DNA of 64,000 nucleotides from Lachnospiraceae bacterium MA2020. GTDB taxonomy: Bacteria; Bacillota; Clostridia; Lachnospirales; Lachnospiraceae. The stretch's first letter is position 1, and each line of letters starts with the position of its first letter. The position numbers and the translations under genes are program-made. Under the pieces are notes generated by a model, which saw only the letters and a list, made by a program, of their open reading frames with translations, ran no database searches and had not been told where the DNA came from. Where the stretch lies: NCBI GenBank assembly GCA_000746015.1, contig JQKK01000014.1, forward strand, positions 1-64,000, in the 5' to 3' direction. Shown piece after piece: positions 53,901 through 62,075 of the stretch.

Positions 53901-54303
53901 TATTGGTATATTCCACGACAAGCTGATTGACTACCCTGAAAATGTTATTTTCAGAATGCTCAAAATCAATCAGCGAAATCATTCTAGCCATCCCGGACTG
54001 TGGAGTAAACTGAATACCATCGACCATCCAGCCATACACTTTATGTAGTGTAGCAAAATCACTTTCTGCTCCTACCAGCCGTACATTATCAGATATTTGT
54101 CTGATTTCTTCACTTAAAAGATCAGGGTTCATTTTGGAAAGGAATGTTTCCAAATCATTTACACAAAGAACATCCCTCTTTGTGCTTCTGGGCATTTTAT
54201 TCCCGGAGAGATATTTCCAGTTTTCCTTCTCTAAGAATGCAATGAAGGCATATTCATAATCTGATTCACAATAATGACCATTATAGTCTTGTAACTTAGC
54301 CAT
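50968..54303 (-). CDS. hsdR: Type I restriction enzyme, R subunit
   Basis: The 1111-residue protein has an N-terminal PD-(D/E)xK nuclease (RRPDVILYVNGMPLCIIELK), an SF2 motor (TYFGATGCGKTYTMAFLA, SDEAHRTQ, FTGTPI, QTISRVNR) and a helical C-terminus contacting the methylase core. It cuts unmethylated DNA after translocation. The ATG at 54303 has GGGAGG upstream, just after the hsdS stop. All motifs are intact, so the system is probably active and protects the host or the ICE. Confidence 0.93.
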   Translation of the reverse strand: MAKLQDYNGHYCESDYEYAFIAFLEKENWKYLSGNKMPRSTKRDVLCVNDLETFLSKMNPDLLSEEIRQISDNVRLVGAESDFATLHKVYGWMVDGIQFTPQSGMARMISLIDFEHSENNIFRVVNQLVVEYTNNGKKENRRPDVILYVNGMPLCIIELKNPADANATVYDAWEQINIRYWRDIPHLLHYCPMACISDGVKTRLGTVRTPYEHFYAWRRVNDGDAVSTLPFAETETMIKGVYSPDRFLEIFRDYIYFQDSIYDSDEVEIVCRYPQFFASRLLKQSIIKSVVDQSGKGGTYFGATGCGKTYTMAFLARQLSLRCTDIPEIGSPTIVMIVDREDLQKQGARLFTKSKEFLNIGEVSVVKNRNQLRQELGIRQSGGFYICTIQKFVDRKDDKIGLINERRNIICFSDEAHRTQIDHSKKIQFSKDTDANMKAMVSKPYAKVLKEAFPNATFVGFTGTPIAETYQTFGDEIDRYTMDQAVADGLTVSIKYHPRIAKVLLDQEKVKRIEDYYKKCADDGATAEDIEASKKAMSSMEVILGEPSRLERLAVDIHNHYVAACDENPDRIQKAMIVCSTRLIAYNLLKIFEDKYPEWFELKKVAEGVVATDEELRELSPMPFIAMVASVRKNDEKKMYNYLGGAANDKRSEEMDAAFKQEKSNLRIVIVVDMWITGFDVPALTYMYNDKPLKKHMLIQTISRVNRKNPGKQYGMIVDYIGIRDNMREAMKIYGGDTSVAPTEDDVEQATEVFREELVILNRLFTGYDLNPFLDPECDPFERYRQLAKAAEFVFASTEILNIESKNGKSTNKVSFKKYFLEMVKRMRSAYDICQPSGELDEEESALAQCYMAIAGFVRKMSGTSDVDTDTMNRHVAKMVEEALKYSEVESVLEAGEEEDIFSPEYFEKLADVKMPASKLELLVKMLKKHINDYSKTNQIAAKKFREMLEKTIEEYHERRKRLSAEEAGTTQEKASEDIIRAATEQAMKILREMNESKESFRKIGLTFEEKAFYDILIVLRDQYNFEYGNDKNVDGVIINDKCKALAKKIKEIIDTKSSFADWLNNQNVRNQLKLEIKICLVKNGYPPQYSPEVFNKVMEQVENFEENASD

Positions 54304-54305
54304 AA

Positions 54306-55436
54306 TCACGCCTCCCTTGCTTCATCTATTGATCCTTTTATAAGAATTGAATATATTTCTTTGATTTGTATTTTGAGTTTTTCATTAATGATTTTGCGCA
54401 TATCGTATGCCTTGTATATATTAACTATTTCTTGTTGAAATATAATATCAGGAATGGGTATTCTCATATCGCATAAAGACTCCCAGGTAAAAACCTCAGT
54501 TGAACTCCCCCATGAATGAAAACACGCTTCTCTATCCCACTCATTCCTCTTGAAATACAAAAACAAATATTCAGATAGTATTTCATTCTTTTTCTGTTCT
54601 TTAATCTTAAAAGCTATATTGTTCCAACTTATAATAAACGAATTGTCGGTATTATTGTATCCAAGACCAATTTTTTTTCCATGAGTTCTCGGATTATAAA
54701 TAAATTCACCCGGAGCTACTACAATATACTTTGACAAATTCACCCCATTTACATTAGCTTTTGTAGGAATCACTTCTTTCGTTATAGTCATTCCCATTAC
54801 ATCTTCTTCTCCATATAGCAAATCGTCATTTGTTTTGTTAATAAGTTCAATATAATTCCCTAGATTCATAACCTTGAACCTTTTACGGCTATTGTCAATA
54901 TTTGCATCGCAAACAAGCTTAAGATCTTCCAAACCATTTTCATAGCATTGTTGGTTTGCAAGCATAGCATTATATATTTTTATATATTTACGTTGTATTT
55001 CAATATCTGGAAGGGGAATCACAATTTCACTAATATCCGAAAAGCTAAATTCAGGCCGAGCACTTCCAAAAAGTCTAAAATCCACTTCTCTTCCAAACTC
55101 TCTTCTTCTCAAGTACATATATAGCCAAATCGGATCTATTATTTTTTTCCCTTCAGTCGACAAATAGAAAACAATATATAAATGTGAAACCAAACATAAA
55201 CCTTGCGTACGATATGCTATTGAACCTAGATTGATTCGTGTTGGTGTATAAACAAAAGCTCCGTTATTTACAATTTTGTATGGTGCTAAATCAATATCAT
55301 CAGTATTTCCTTTTGGTTCAGAAAACACCCCCTGACTATTAACTCCTACTATATATTCACTTCCATATCTCAGCTCTCTATTATTCTCAGTTGACCTCTC
55401 TATATAATCTCCTAACCTAATGCTAGTTAATCTCAT
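54306..55436 (-). CDS. hsdS: Type I restriction specificity subunit
   Basis: The 376-residue protein has two target-recognition domains, each followed by a central/C-terminal helix of HsdS type: a first ending in VIPLPDIEIQRKYIKIYNAM and a second ending in IPIPDIIFQQEIVNIYKAY. It decides the bipartite DNA site recognised. The ATG at 55436 overlaps the hsdM end by 14 nt and has GGGGGA upstream. Confidence 0.9.
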   Translation of the reverse strand: MRLTSIRLGDYIERSTENNRELRYGSEYIVGVNSQGVFSEPKGNTDDIDLAPYKIVNNGAFVYTPTRINLGSIAYRTQGLCLVSHLYIVFYLSTEGKKIIDPIWLYMYLRRREFGREVDFRLFGSARPEFSFSDISEIVIPLPDIEIQRKYIKIYNAMLANQQCYENGLEDLKLVCDANIDNSRKRFKVMNLGNYIELINKTNDDLLYGEEDVMGMTITKEVIPTKANVNGVNLSKYIVVAPGEFIYNPRTHGKKIGLGYNNTDNSFIISWNNIAFKIKEQKKNEILSEYLFLYFKRNEWDREACFHSWGSSTEVFTWESLCDMRIPIPDIIFQQEIVNIYKAYDMRKIINEKLKIQIKEIYSILIKGSIDEAREA

Positions 55437-57033
55437 AACCAATCCCCCTAAATGCCTCTTCCAACATTTTATGGGTCTGCTTCTCAGCAGCCATCATTTC
55501 TTTCATTTCATTTTTTATTCGAGTCATCTCTGTCGGAAAATCTATCTCCAAATCATGATCAACAAATTCAATATATTTACTCGGAACTAAAGACCATTCA
55601 TTTCTCTCTATTTCCTCTATGCCCACACTTCGGTACAGCTCTGGAATCTCATATTTTGATCCATCCGTTCCCTCACACTGCCATATATGATAAATATCAG
55701 CCGCTTTTTCTATTTGTTCTGTAATAAGGCGGACTTTCTTTTTACTCTCACCCTTTACAGGATTTTCCGTCCATGTACGAAGATCCATGAAGAGTATCTC
55801 ATGCTCGCGGTTTCGAAGCTGCCTTCCATGGTACTCCCCACCTTTCTTGTTCTGATTTAGAATCCAAAGCGTAACGCTTATATCTGTGGTAATAAACAAC
55901 TCGCGCGGTAGAACCATAATTGCCTCAACCTTGTCGTTCTCAATCAATTTCTGTCTTATTGTCAAGCTATCACTATCATTCAATGCCCCGTTAGCAAGCA
56001 AAAAACCTGCAACACCATCTTTCGGTTTCAGATGTGATAGAATATGTAAAATCCACGCATAATTTGCATTGCCTTCAGGCGGAGTTACATAATCCGCCCA
56101 GCGAGCATCACTCTTTAGGTTTTTATCGTACCACCCTTTAAGATTGAATGGAGGATTCGCCATGATGTAATTAAAATACAGCCCTTTATGTAAATCATGC
56201 GTAAATGACGAATCATATGTTTCCCCCAAATTGTGACTAATTCCTCGAAGAGCAAGATTCATCTTGGCAAGGCGGTATGTAGCAGCATCCTTCTCCTGAC
56301 CGTATACATTGATCCGGCTGATATCTCCCTGCTTAGACTTTACCAAATCAGCACTCTGGATAAACATTCCACCTGATCCGCAACAAGGATCATATAGAGT
56401 TCCATCATATGGCTCGATCATTGCAGCAATTAGCTGAACAACATCATGTGGCGTATAGAATTCTCCTTCTTCTTTGGTAGCATTGACAGCAAATTCCTTA
56501 AGAAAATACTCGTAAACTCTACCAATAAGATCCTTCTCTTCTCCGAATGCTTTATGGCTTATCTTATTGACCTCATCCACAAGTTTCTTGATATCATTTG
56601 CTCCGAGATTTCTCTGCGAGAATGTTCCCTCTATAAAACACCCCTTTAACTCTTTTGATTCTGTTGCAATGCTATGAAGTGCAGTATCCAGTGCAACATT
56701 GAGTTTTGGAGCAGGTGTATTAATGATTGTAGCCCAGCGCGCCTCCAGCGACAGATTATACGTTCCATCAGTAAAAGTAGCATCATCAAAAAAAGCTGAT
56801 TTTATATTTTCGTCATCCGGATCAAGTCCTTGAGCAACCAGAGTTTGCCGGAGACTTTCAATTCCGTCTTCGTACTTTTCTCCGATAAAACGAAGAAATA
56901 CAAGTGTGAGCATCATATCGCGTTTTTCAAAGAACGATCCGGAGTTTCTTGCTGCACGTAATATATCTCTACACTTAAACAAAATTTGATCTAAGTTTAG
57001 TTTTTTTTCTTCTTCCTTTTTCTTCTTAGCCAT
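55423..57033 (-). CDS. hsdM: Type I restriction adenine methylase subunit
   Basis: The 536-residue HsdM has an N-terminal helical domain (LVFLRFIGEKYEDG), SAM motif I DPCCGSGGMFIQSA and the N6-adenine catalytic motif NPPFN. It modifies one adenine on each half-site with HsdS and forms the restriction complex with HsdR. The N-terminus is very Lys/Glu-rich. It is first in an hsdM-hsdS-hsdR operon with its own promoter. Confidence 0.95.
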   Translation of the reverse strand: MAKKKKEEEKKLNLDQILFKCRDILRAARNSGSFFEKRDMMLTLVFLRFIGEKYEDGIESLRQTLVAQGLDPDDENIKSAFFDDATFTDGTYNLSLEARWATIINTPAPKLNVALDTALHSIATESKELKGCFIEGTFSQRNLGANDIKKLVDEVNKISHKAFGEEKDLIGRVYEYFLKEFAVNATKEEGEFYTPHDVVQLIAAMIEPYDGTLYDPCCGSGGMFIQSADLVKSKQGDISRINVYGQEKDAATYRLAKMNLALRGISHNLGETYDSSFTHDLHKGLYFNYIMANPPFNLKGWYDKNLKSDARWADYVTPPEGNANYAWILHILSHLKPKDGVAGFLLANGALNDSDSLTIRQKLIENDKVEAIMVLPRELFITTDISVTLWILNQNKKGGEYHGRQLRNREHEILFMDLRTWTENPVKGESKKKVRLITEQIEKAADIYHIWQCEGTDGSKYEIPELYRSVGIEEIERNEWSLVPSKYIEFVDHDLEIDFPTEMTRIKNEMKEMMAAEKQTHKMLEEAFRGIGYEIN

Positions 57034-57115
57034 TGCTATTTACCTCTTTATTTTCGAGTATTCCGTCATTAATCTTATTAATTCTAATACTAATTTGGAT
57101 TGCATATACTTGTAT

Positions 57116-57123
57116 TAATTATA
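57116..57123 (-). promoter_or_regulatory. Extended -10 promoter of the hsdMSR operon
   Basis: The minus strand shows TATAAT (57118-57123) preceded by TG one nt upstream, an extended -10 box, about 85 nt before hsdM. A clear -35 at 17 nt is not present; TTGTGG lies at 19 nt. Confidence 0.5.
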
Positions 57124-57178
57124 CCATACATATCTGTTATCTCCACAACTAAGCATAGTTTACTATCTTCAGTTCTGA

Positions 57179-57184
57179 TATAAT
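57179..57184 (+). promoter_or_regulatory. Possible -10 box of the zinc-module gene
   Basis: TATAAT at 57179-57184 is about 60 nt before the start codon, in an AT-rich stretch. The -35 match is poor (ATAGTT at 18 nt), so the call is weak. Confidence 0.3.
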
Positions 57185-57244
57185 ATAATTATATAAATCT
57201 AAATCCTATTTATATTTAATGGATAACATAAAGGGAATAAGCTT

Positions 57245-58414
57245 ATGAAAAATGAATTCTCTCATAAAAGCCAGTATACCTATAATAATGAAATGGAACT
57301 TCACTGTATTCATGATATGCAGCCTTTAATTAGAATTGGTATAAACACAGTAATGACTGGCAAATCCGGTAAAATATTAGAATTTCCAAAATTGCAATGT
57401 CCATTATGTAAAATCAATTATACAGTTCTTCGTAAATATTCAGATAAGCAAATTGTCCGTCTTGATGGCACCAAATATATCAATATTAATCCCTACTGCG
57501 ATAACTTAAGATATCAAAACCACTTAAGCCAAGCCCAAACGCCTACTTCAAATTGTAAATGCTATGTTCACTGCTATAGAAAAATGCGGTATTGCCATTT
57601 CTGCAAACGGGATTTAGCGTACAGAAAGGTTAAAAGTAAAGATCCTTATAGAATGCCGCAAATATACTCAGTTATGTACTGCAACAATTGCGACTTGTTC
57701 TATTTAAACTATGGAACTTATGAAATTAATAGCGAAGATTGGATTGTAGAAAATGCAGATGAACTCTCTAAGATAAAAAATAAATGGAAATCAAATATTT
57801 TAAATAACTCACCCACTAAGAAATCTAAAAAATCCAAAAAGCTGGATAGTAACAGTATTAGTGTCAAGGATTTTGTTGTAAGAAAAAACACTTTTAAATG
57901 TAGACATTCTAATCATGAACTACAAAATATTGATGCTATTATAAGTGTCATAAACAATGATGGAGATATGGAGCAGTGTACAATTACCGCTGGTTACTGT
58001 CCAAATTGTAATATTTACTTCATAATGGAAAGCACCTATCAAAAATTAAAAGCAAGAGGAACTCTGGTTTGCAGAATTAGTGATGAAAAAGCATACTTAA
58101 ACAACAATGAATTTTTGAATGGTTCACATTTAGCCCAAGAATCCATTCTTATGCAATATGGCTATACCGTCTCCAAAATAGAAAAACTATCCAGTGAACG
58201 TAGGCATAAGATTCTTACTCTAATTGTAGACAACCATGTTCTAACAAAAAGCGAAATCATCAGTTATTTAAATTTTTTTATAAATCAAAAAAAATATCAA
58301 AGCAAATACGAAAAAGCTATTTCCAAATGGGAAAGTGATCGGGATTTTATTACAAGCTACAAAACCGGAAGTTACAGCAAATATGGTGTAGGAAGATTGT
58401 TTCGAAAGCATTAA
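57245..58414 (+). CDS. Protein with three zinc modules like those of the Hsp70-operon helicase
   Basis: The 389-residue soluble protein has three Cys/His modules: CIH (21-23) with CPLC (52-55), CHFC with MYCNNCDLFYLNYGTY, and CRHSNHEL with GYCPNCNIYFIMESTY. Each has a first pair, about 25-30 residues, then a CxxC followed by two aromatics. The same design opens the helicase at 13.1-16.1 kb (CPVH to YCEKCDKYYVH). A basic Ser/Lys linker (KKSKKSKKLD) separates modules 2 and 3, and the C-terminus is helical and basic, suggesting nucleic acid binding. It is divergent from hsdM, with its own terminator. Its function is unknown. Confidence 0.7.
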   Translation: MKNEFSHKSQYTYNNEMELHCIHDMQPLIRIGINTVMTGKSGKILEFPKLQCPLCKINYTVLRKYSDKQIVRLDGTKYININPYCDNLRYQNHLSQAQTPTSNCKCYVHCYRKMRYCHFCKRDLAYRKVKSKDPYRMPQIYSVMYCNNCDLFYLNYGTYEINSEDWIVENADELSKIKNKWKSNILNNSPTKKSKKSKKLDSNSISVKDFVVRKNTFKCRHSNHELQNIDAIISVINNDGDMEQCTITAGYCPNCNIYFIMESTYQKLKARGTLVCRISDEKAYLNNNEFLNGSHLAQESILMQYGYTVSKIEKLSSERRHKILTLIVDNHVLTKSEIISYLNFFINQKKYQSKYEKAISKWESDRDFITSYKTGSYSKYGVGRLFRKH

Positions 58415-58416
58415 AA

Positions 58417-58445
58417 AATAGGCATACACTCTATGTATGCCTATT
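58417..58445. terminator. Bidirectional terminator
   Basis: AATAGGCATACA (58417-58428) pairs perfectly over 12 bp with 58434-58445 across a 5-nt loop, and A-rich and T-rich flanks lie on either side. It separates two convergent genes. Confidence 0.85.
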
Positions 58446-58454
58446 CTATCTTAA

Positions 58455-59063
58455 TTATCTATCCTGCAAGTACTCAGGCTTCGGTGATGCTGCTGTAAAC
58501 ATACGAACATCAAGTATCTGCTCTTTTCTTAATTCCCAAAATGTTGCCTGAATTGATTCGCCTTTTCGCATCCACTCATTATTAACTTTACTAAGATCAA
58601 AAACACCTTCCCAGTTTTGCGATTTCATTTTCTTCTGCTCAATTTCTGAAAGTGAAGAATATTTTAATTCAAGCAATCTATCCTCTTCCTCAGTGTTTGA
58701 TAACAATCCATTCACCAGAATTATGGACCAGGCATCAAAATCAGACAGCAATACATCTTTGTCAGGAATTTCTATTTCCATCAGCACAAAGCGTTCACCT
58801 TTCCAACCATTTCCCCAACGTTCATTTCTTAAATCAGGCTTTTTCCTCTTTTCAGTCCACTGAAACCATGCCCAAACAGGATACTCCACTCCAGAAGGTC
58901 TTTTGCCAATTCTTTTTATCATCTGCGAAACAAGCCAATCATATTGTAACTGGCAGTGTTTCATTCCGGATTTATTATAATCACAATGATAGAACCCACT
59001 TTCCATTATGTTTTTATAAACTTCTTCCGGCTGTATTGTCCATAAAATCATTTCACAATCCAA
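58455..59063 (-). CDS. DUF3841 family protein
   Basis: The 202-residue protein begins ILWTIQPEEVYKNIMESGFY and continues with YPVWAWFQWTEKRKKPDLRN and VLMEIEIPDKDVLLSDFDAW, matching the DUF3841 pattern of small soluble proteins with an ADP-ribosyl-type or nuclease-like fold not settled. The start is either TTG at 59063, well spaced from AGGAAG, or ATG four codons on. It probably forms an operon with the 132-residue gene upstream. Its function is unknown. Confidence 0.7.
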   Translation of the reverse strand: MDCEMILWTIQPEEVYKNIMESGFYHCDYNKSGMKHCQLQYDWLVSQMIKRIGKRPSGVEYPVWAWFQWTEKRKKPDLRNERWGNGWKGERFVLMEIEIPDKDVLLSDFDAWSIILVNGLLSNTEEEDRLLELKYSSLSEIEQKKMKSQNWEGVFDLSKVNNEWMRKGESIQATFWELRKEQILDVRMFTAASPKPEYLQDR

Positions 59064-59174
59064 TTCTTCCTGCTGCAGCTACTGTCCTTCAAAGAGCTTC
59101 CTATATCATTTGCAGTTCAATAGATTTGCAATATAAGCTAGAATACTCATTTCATCGAAAACTAATGCAAAGGC

Positions 59175-59573
59175 TCAAATATTGTTATATGCTTCTAACA
59201 CCGCATTCCAATTTTGATATGCAAAAACTTCTTTACAAATCTCAATCCACTTTATTTCTTGTTCATCTGACTTAAGTCCCGGATAATACGCCTTAAAAAA
59301 ACCTGCTCCAGGTCTATTATCCTCTTTATTTATAACAATTGCAGATATAGGTGGCAGTCCATTTTCCTTGCAAGCAAAAGAAATATCTCCCAATAACCGC
59401 TCAACATTCTGAGCTGTGTATCCATAAAGTGATTTATCAAGCTTTGAAACTAATTCTCCATAATAAATGGTTCTCCCTGGGTTCTGTATCAAGTGTTCTA
59501 ATAATTTTCTAGCAACTTCTACTGATTCGGGTTTTGTATATTCATTTGATATCTTAAATGTAATCTCTACCAT
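59175..59573 (-). CDS. Small winged-helix-like protein, unknown function
   Basis: The 132-residue protein has a helix-turn-helix-looking region (TIYYGELVSKLDKSLYGYTA then NVERLLGDISFACKENGLPP), followed by ISAIVINKEDNRPGAGFF, a pattern I associate with small defence- or restriction-linked proteins without being able to name the family. The start follows GAGGATAAAAG. It lies 111 nt upstream of the DUF3841 gene. The 59574-59776 gap contains an unexplained 35-codon open stretch but no gene I would call. Confidence 0.55.
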   Translation of the reverse strand: MVEITFKISNEYTKPESVEVARKLLEHLIQNPGRTIYYGELVSKLDKSLYGYTAQNVERLLGDISFACKENGLPPISAIVINKEDNRPGAGFFKAYYPGLKSDEQEIKWIEICKEVFAYQNWNAVLEAYNNI

Positions 59574-59776
59574 TTGCTTTTATCCTCAATCAATTTACTG
59601 TTCCCATTGGTACTTCAAAAAATTTCCCATACCCCTGATCTTTTATCATACTTTTGTCAGTAGTGGCTTTTCCTTCCACACCAACATCTATTTTCCATTA
59701 AATATATGACAGCATTAAACTATAGTCTCTATTCTCTTATATCGGCATTAATTATCAAAATATTTACCATCCGTGA

Positions 59777-60067
59777 TTATCTGATTTCCCTCATCTCATC
59801 AAGTATCTCCGCCTCTGTATTTTCTTCCACAAATAACGATATTTCCTCCATCAGACTGTCTGCCATTGCTGTATGCGGCACTATTGCCGCCACACCAATT
59901 ACAATAATCTGATGGATATCCTGCTCATCAATCTCCGCTACTGACACATGGAACTTATTCTGCACCTTAGCTATGATACTCTTCACTATCATACGCTTTT
60001 CCTTTAGGCTGTGAACCCAAGGTGCATGAAGTCTGAAAACAACAGTTGCAATCATCATATCGCTCAT
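59777..60067 (-). CDS. DUF503 (YlxP-like) protein
   Basis: The 96-residue protein matches DUF503: hydrophobic start MIATVVFRLHAPWVHSLKEK, RMIVKSIIAKVQNKFHVSVA, and IVIGVAAIVPHT. YlxP proteins of Bacillota are small alpha/beta proteins encoded near rbfA or in mobile elements; their biochemical role is uncertain. The start follows a weak GGAT. It sits at the edge of the ICE replication/partition block. Confidence 0.8.
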   Translation of the reverse strand: MSDMMIATVVFRLHAPWVHSLKEKRMIVKSIIAKVQNKFHVSVAEIDEQDIHQIIVIGVAAIVPHTAMADSLMEEISLFVEENTEAEILDEMREIR

Positions 60068-60178
60068 AAATTATCCAGCTGATCTGGCTCAGCTGCAGCC
60101 TATACAACATACTTAAATTACTGTAACTAATGCTATTATAGCACCACATTAAGCCACAAAACATATATTTCACATCAG

Positions 60179-60706
60179 CTATAAGCAACAGATGCAATCC
60201 CTCTCATACTTAGTTGTATAGTATTCCTCATAGAATTCAAATGCTACATTCTCAGCGGTCTTAAAATCATTTATTTTGTTTCCGCTGTAATCTTTCCATC
60301 TGCTACGTTCCGCAAAATAGATACCATAACCGCCATATCTTCCTGCAACTATCGTAATATATTCACCTTTATATTTCTTTGAATATGTTTTCTTTACCGG
60401 ATTGTACTTCCATCTAGCCCTCATAAAGTTTTTACGTCGTGATGCTTTATTTCTAATTGCTGCCTCTCTTTTTCTTGGGCTAACATAATCATCCAACATC
60501 TTCTCAGCACAGACGCAGCCAACCTTTAATATATCAGGATAATCCGGATGCCTCATTGCGTGAACAAATCTGATCTTTTCATTCCCACACATTTCGCACT
60601 GACCATATTCAATTTCATCACAATCATCACATTCGTCCGCCAAATCTATTACTTCAACACATATCCAGCCTTTATGCGGAACACCCTTTAAGCCCCATTC
60701 ACCCAT
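60179..60706 (-). CDS. Cys-rich ICE protein, unknown
   Basis: The 175-residue protein has two adjacent CxxC pairs (ECDDCDEIEYGQCEMCGNEK), a VGCVCAEKMLDDYV segment, a basic region (KASRRKNFMRARWKYN), and a C-terminal CICCL. It probably binds zinc and possibly nucleic acid. I use the ATG at 60706 (MGEWGLKG), seven nt after GGGAGG. It lies in the ICE maintenance block next to the small membrane protein. Confidence 0.65.
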   Translation of the reverse strand: MGEWGLKGVPHKGWICVEVIDLADECDDCDEIEYGQCEMCGNEKIRFVHAMRHPDYPDILKVGCVCAEKMLDDYVSPRKREAAIRNKASRRKNFMRARWKYNPVKKTYSKKYKGEYITIVAGRYGGYGIYFAERSRWKDYSGNKINDFKTAENVAFEFYEEYYTTKYERDCICCL

Positions 60707-60731
60707 TGTCATACCTCCCGATATCAAGCAC

Positions 60732-61025
60732 TCACGCCATTATTATATCCATTATCCATTCCCCAACAGCCTCTAAAACAGCCCCAACTGAGCCTACGAG
60801 GAACGTAGCAACATATACCGCAAAGCACATAGCAACCGCTATTGCAACTTCCGTCCAAGCATGTCTGGCGATGGTCATTGCGAACACAATGACCATAAAA
60901 AGATAAAACACTGATACTGCCACTATACCGAGTCCCGATATGAGATTTACAACAAAGGTGATGAAACTTACCACGAGATATACAGGAAAAAGAACTATCC
61001 ACTTCAAAATCCTAAGCATCAACAT
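60732..61025 (-). CDS. Small CD1845-like membrane protein
   Basis: The 97-residue protein has three hydrophobic helices (WIVLFPVYLVVSFITFVVNL, GIVAVSVFYLFMVIVFAMTI, AMCFAVYVATFLVGSVGAVL). Its position next to repA matches the CD1845 family of Tn1549-like ICEs. Its function is unknown. The start follows AAAGGAG. Confidence 0.7.
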   Translation of the reverse strand: MLMLRILKWIVLFPVYLVVSFITFVVNLISGLGIVAVSVFYLFMVIVFAMTIARHAWTEVAIAVAMCFAVYVATFLVGSVGAVLEAVGEWIMDIIMA

Positions 61026-61058
61026 AACCGGCTCCTTTCTGTCAGCGTTTAGTCTGAC

Positions 61059-62060
61059 TCAGTGCTTTAATCCATTGTCACGATTGCAGCTATACTCTGC
61101 CTGATAATATGCATCCATCGTACTTGCCGCATTGAAGAGTACAGCAAGCAGATATTTCTTCATGTTGCGAGGTTTCTCTGTGAGTGTATCCCAGCATTCC
61201 TTGACATACTCCATGTGAGTCATATTCAGTTTCAAGAACTTTGATCTCACATAGACCATCGAGAAATCGTCACCGGATATAACAATACGATCACGCTTGC
61301 TGATCACCGTTTCGACGATTATGTCGTAAAGTCCCTTGAAGAACTCCTCGTCATAGGGATACTTGATAAACAGATCATCAAGAGCAATATTCTCTCTGAC
61401 GCGGGCAGCATATCTTTCGTCATCCTCATCACTTCCTGCTGATAAGGTCTGATTAGATATGTTCTCACTATACTCAGTATTATTTATATTAGTCTTATTT
61501 GTGTTTGAAAAACAAACCACCTCGGGTTTATTTTTCGGGATTTGACAGTTTGAATTACAAACTGCGGTGTTTGAATTATAAACTGCATGGTTTGAAATTC
61601 GAGATGCTTCATCATCAGTATCAGCCGTAGTCTCTTCCAAATTTTCTTCCTCACAGAAATCCTCAAAATCTTCATGAGTTTTTTCCGTAAACTTATTTGC
61701 CGCATCTTTTGGAATGAAATTCTTGACATAGATTTTAAGCCCACGTCCAGGGATAAGAACCTTGTCGATAAGTCCAATAGCATCAAGTTTCTTGAGCATA
61801 TCGCAAGCCTTATTTTTACCACAGTATGAAAACTCCATAACCGTTTCAATAGAGCAGTAGATATAGGCTCTTCCAAGATCATCAAACCAGCCGTTCTTCA
61901 TGGAAAGTTGCATTCTGTCAAGGAGCATGGAATATAACAATGCTTCCTCTGGCTTCACTTCCTTGTACATCGGATCATAAAGCAGTGGCTTCGGTATCTT
62001 CACGAAATTAAACTGATCTGATTGCTGTCCGTAAAAATAGCTCAATTCGTATTTTGCCAT
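61059..62060 (-). CDS. RepA_N replication initiator with DUF6017 C-terminus
   Basis: The 333-residue protein has a winged-helix RepA_N domain (QSDQFNFVKIPKPLLYDPMY, EALLYSMLLDRMQLS, YIYCSIETVMEFSYCGKNKA), then a low-complexity linker. A C-terminal DUF6017 block (SMVYVRSKFLKLNMTHMEYV, KPRNMKKYLLAVLFNAA) ends it. It probably allows autonomous replication of the excised circular ICE, helping maintenance. It lies downstream of parB in the ICE maintenance operon. Confidence 0.88.
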   Translation of the reverse strand: MAKYELSYFYGQQSDQFNFVKIPKPLLYDPMYKEVKPEEALLYSMLLDRMQLSMKNGWFDDLGRAYIYCSIETVMEFSYCGKNKACDMLKKLDAIGLIDKVLIPGRGLKIYVKNFIPKDAANKFTEKTHEDFEDFCEEENLEETTADTDDEASRISNHAVYNSNTAVCNSNCQIPKNKPEVVCFSNTNKTNINNTEYSENISNQTLSAGSDEDDERYAARVRENIALDDLFIKYPYDEEFFKGLYDIIVETVISKRDRIVISGDDFSMVYVRSKFLKLNMTHMEYVKECWDTLTEKPRNMKKYLLAVLFNAASTMDAYYQAEYSCNRDNGLKH

Positions 62061-62075
62061 AATCGTTACGCCCTC

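Noticed and set aside
59590-59700. A 35-codon minus-strand open stretch ending FFEVPMGTVN before the 132-residue gene
   Set aside because: It opens directly after a stop with no start codon or ribosome binding site at its front; at best a gene remnant I cannot name.
61484-61885. Minus-strand open frame of 133 codons overlapping repA
   Set aside because: It is an out-of-frame shadow of the RepA gene with Arg/Leu/Ile-rich nonsense composition.
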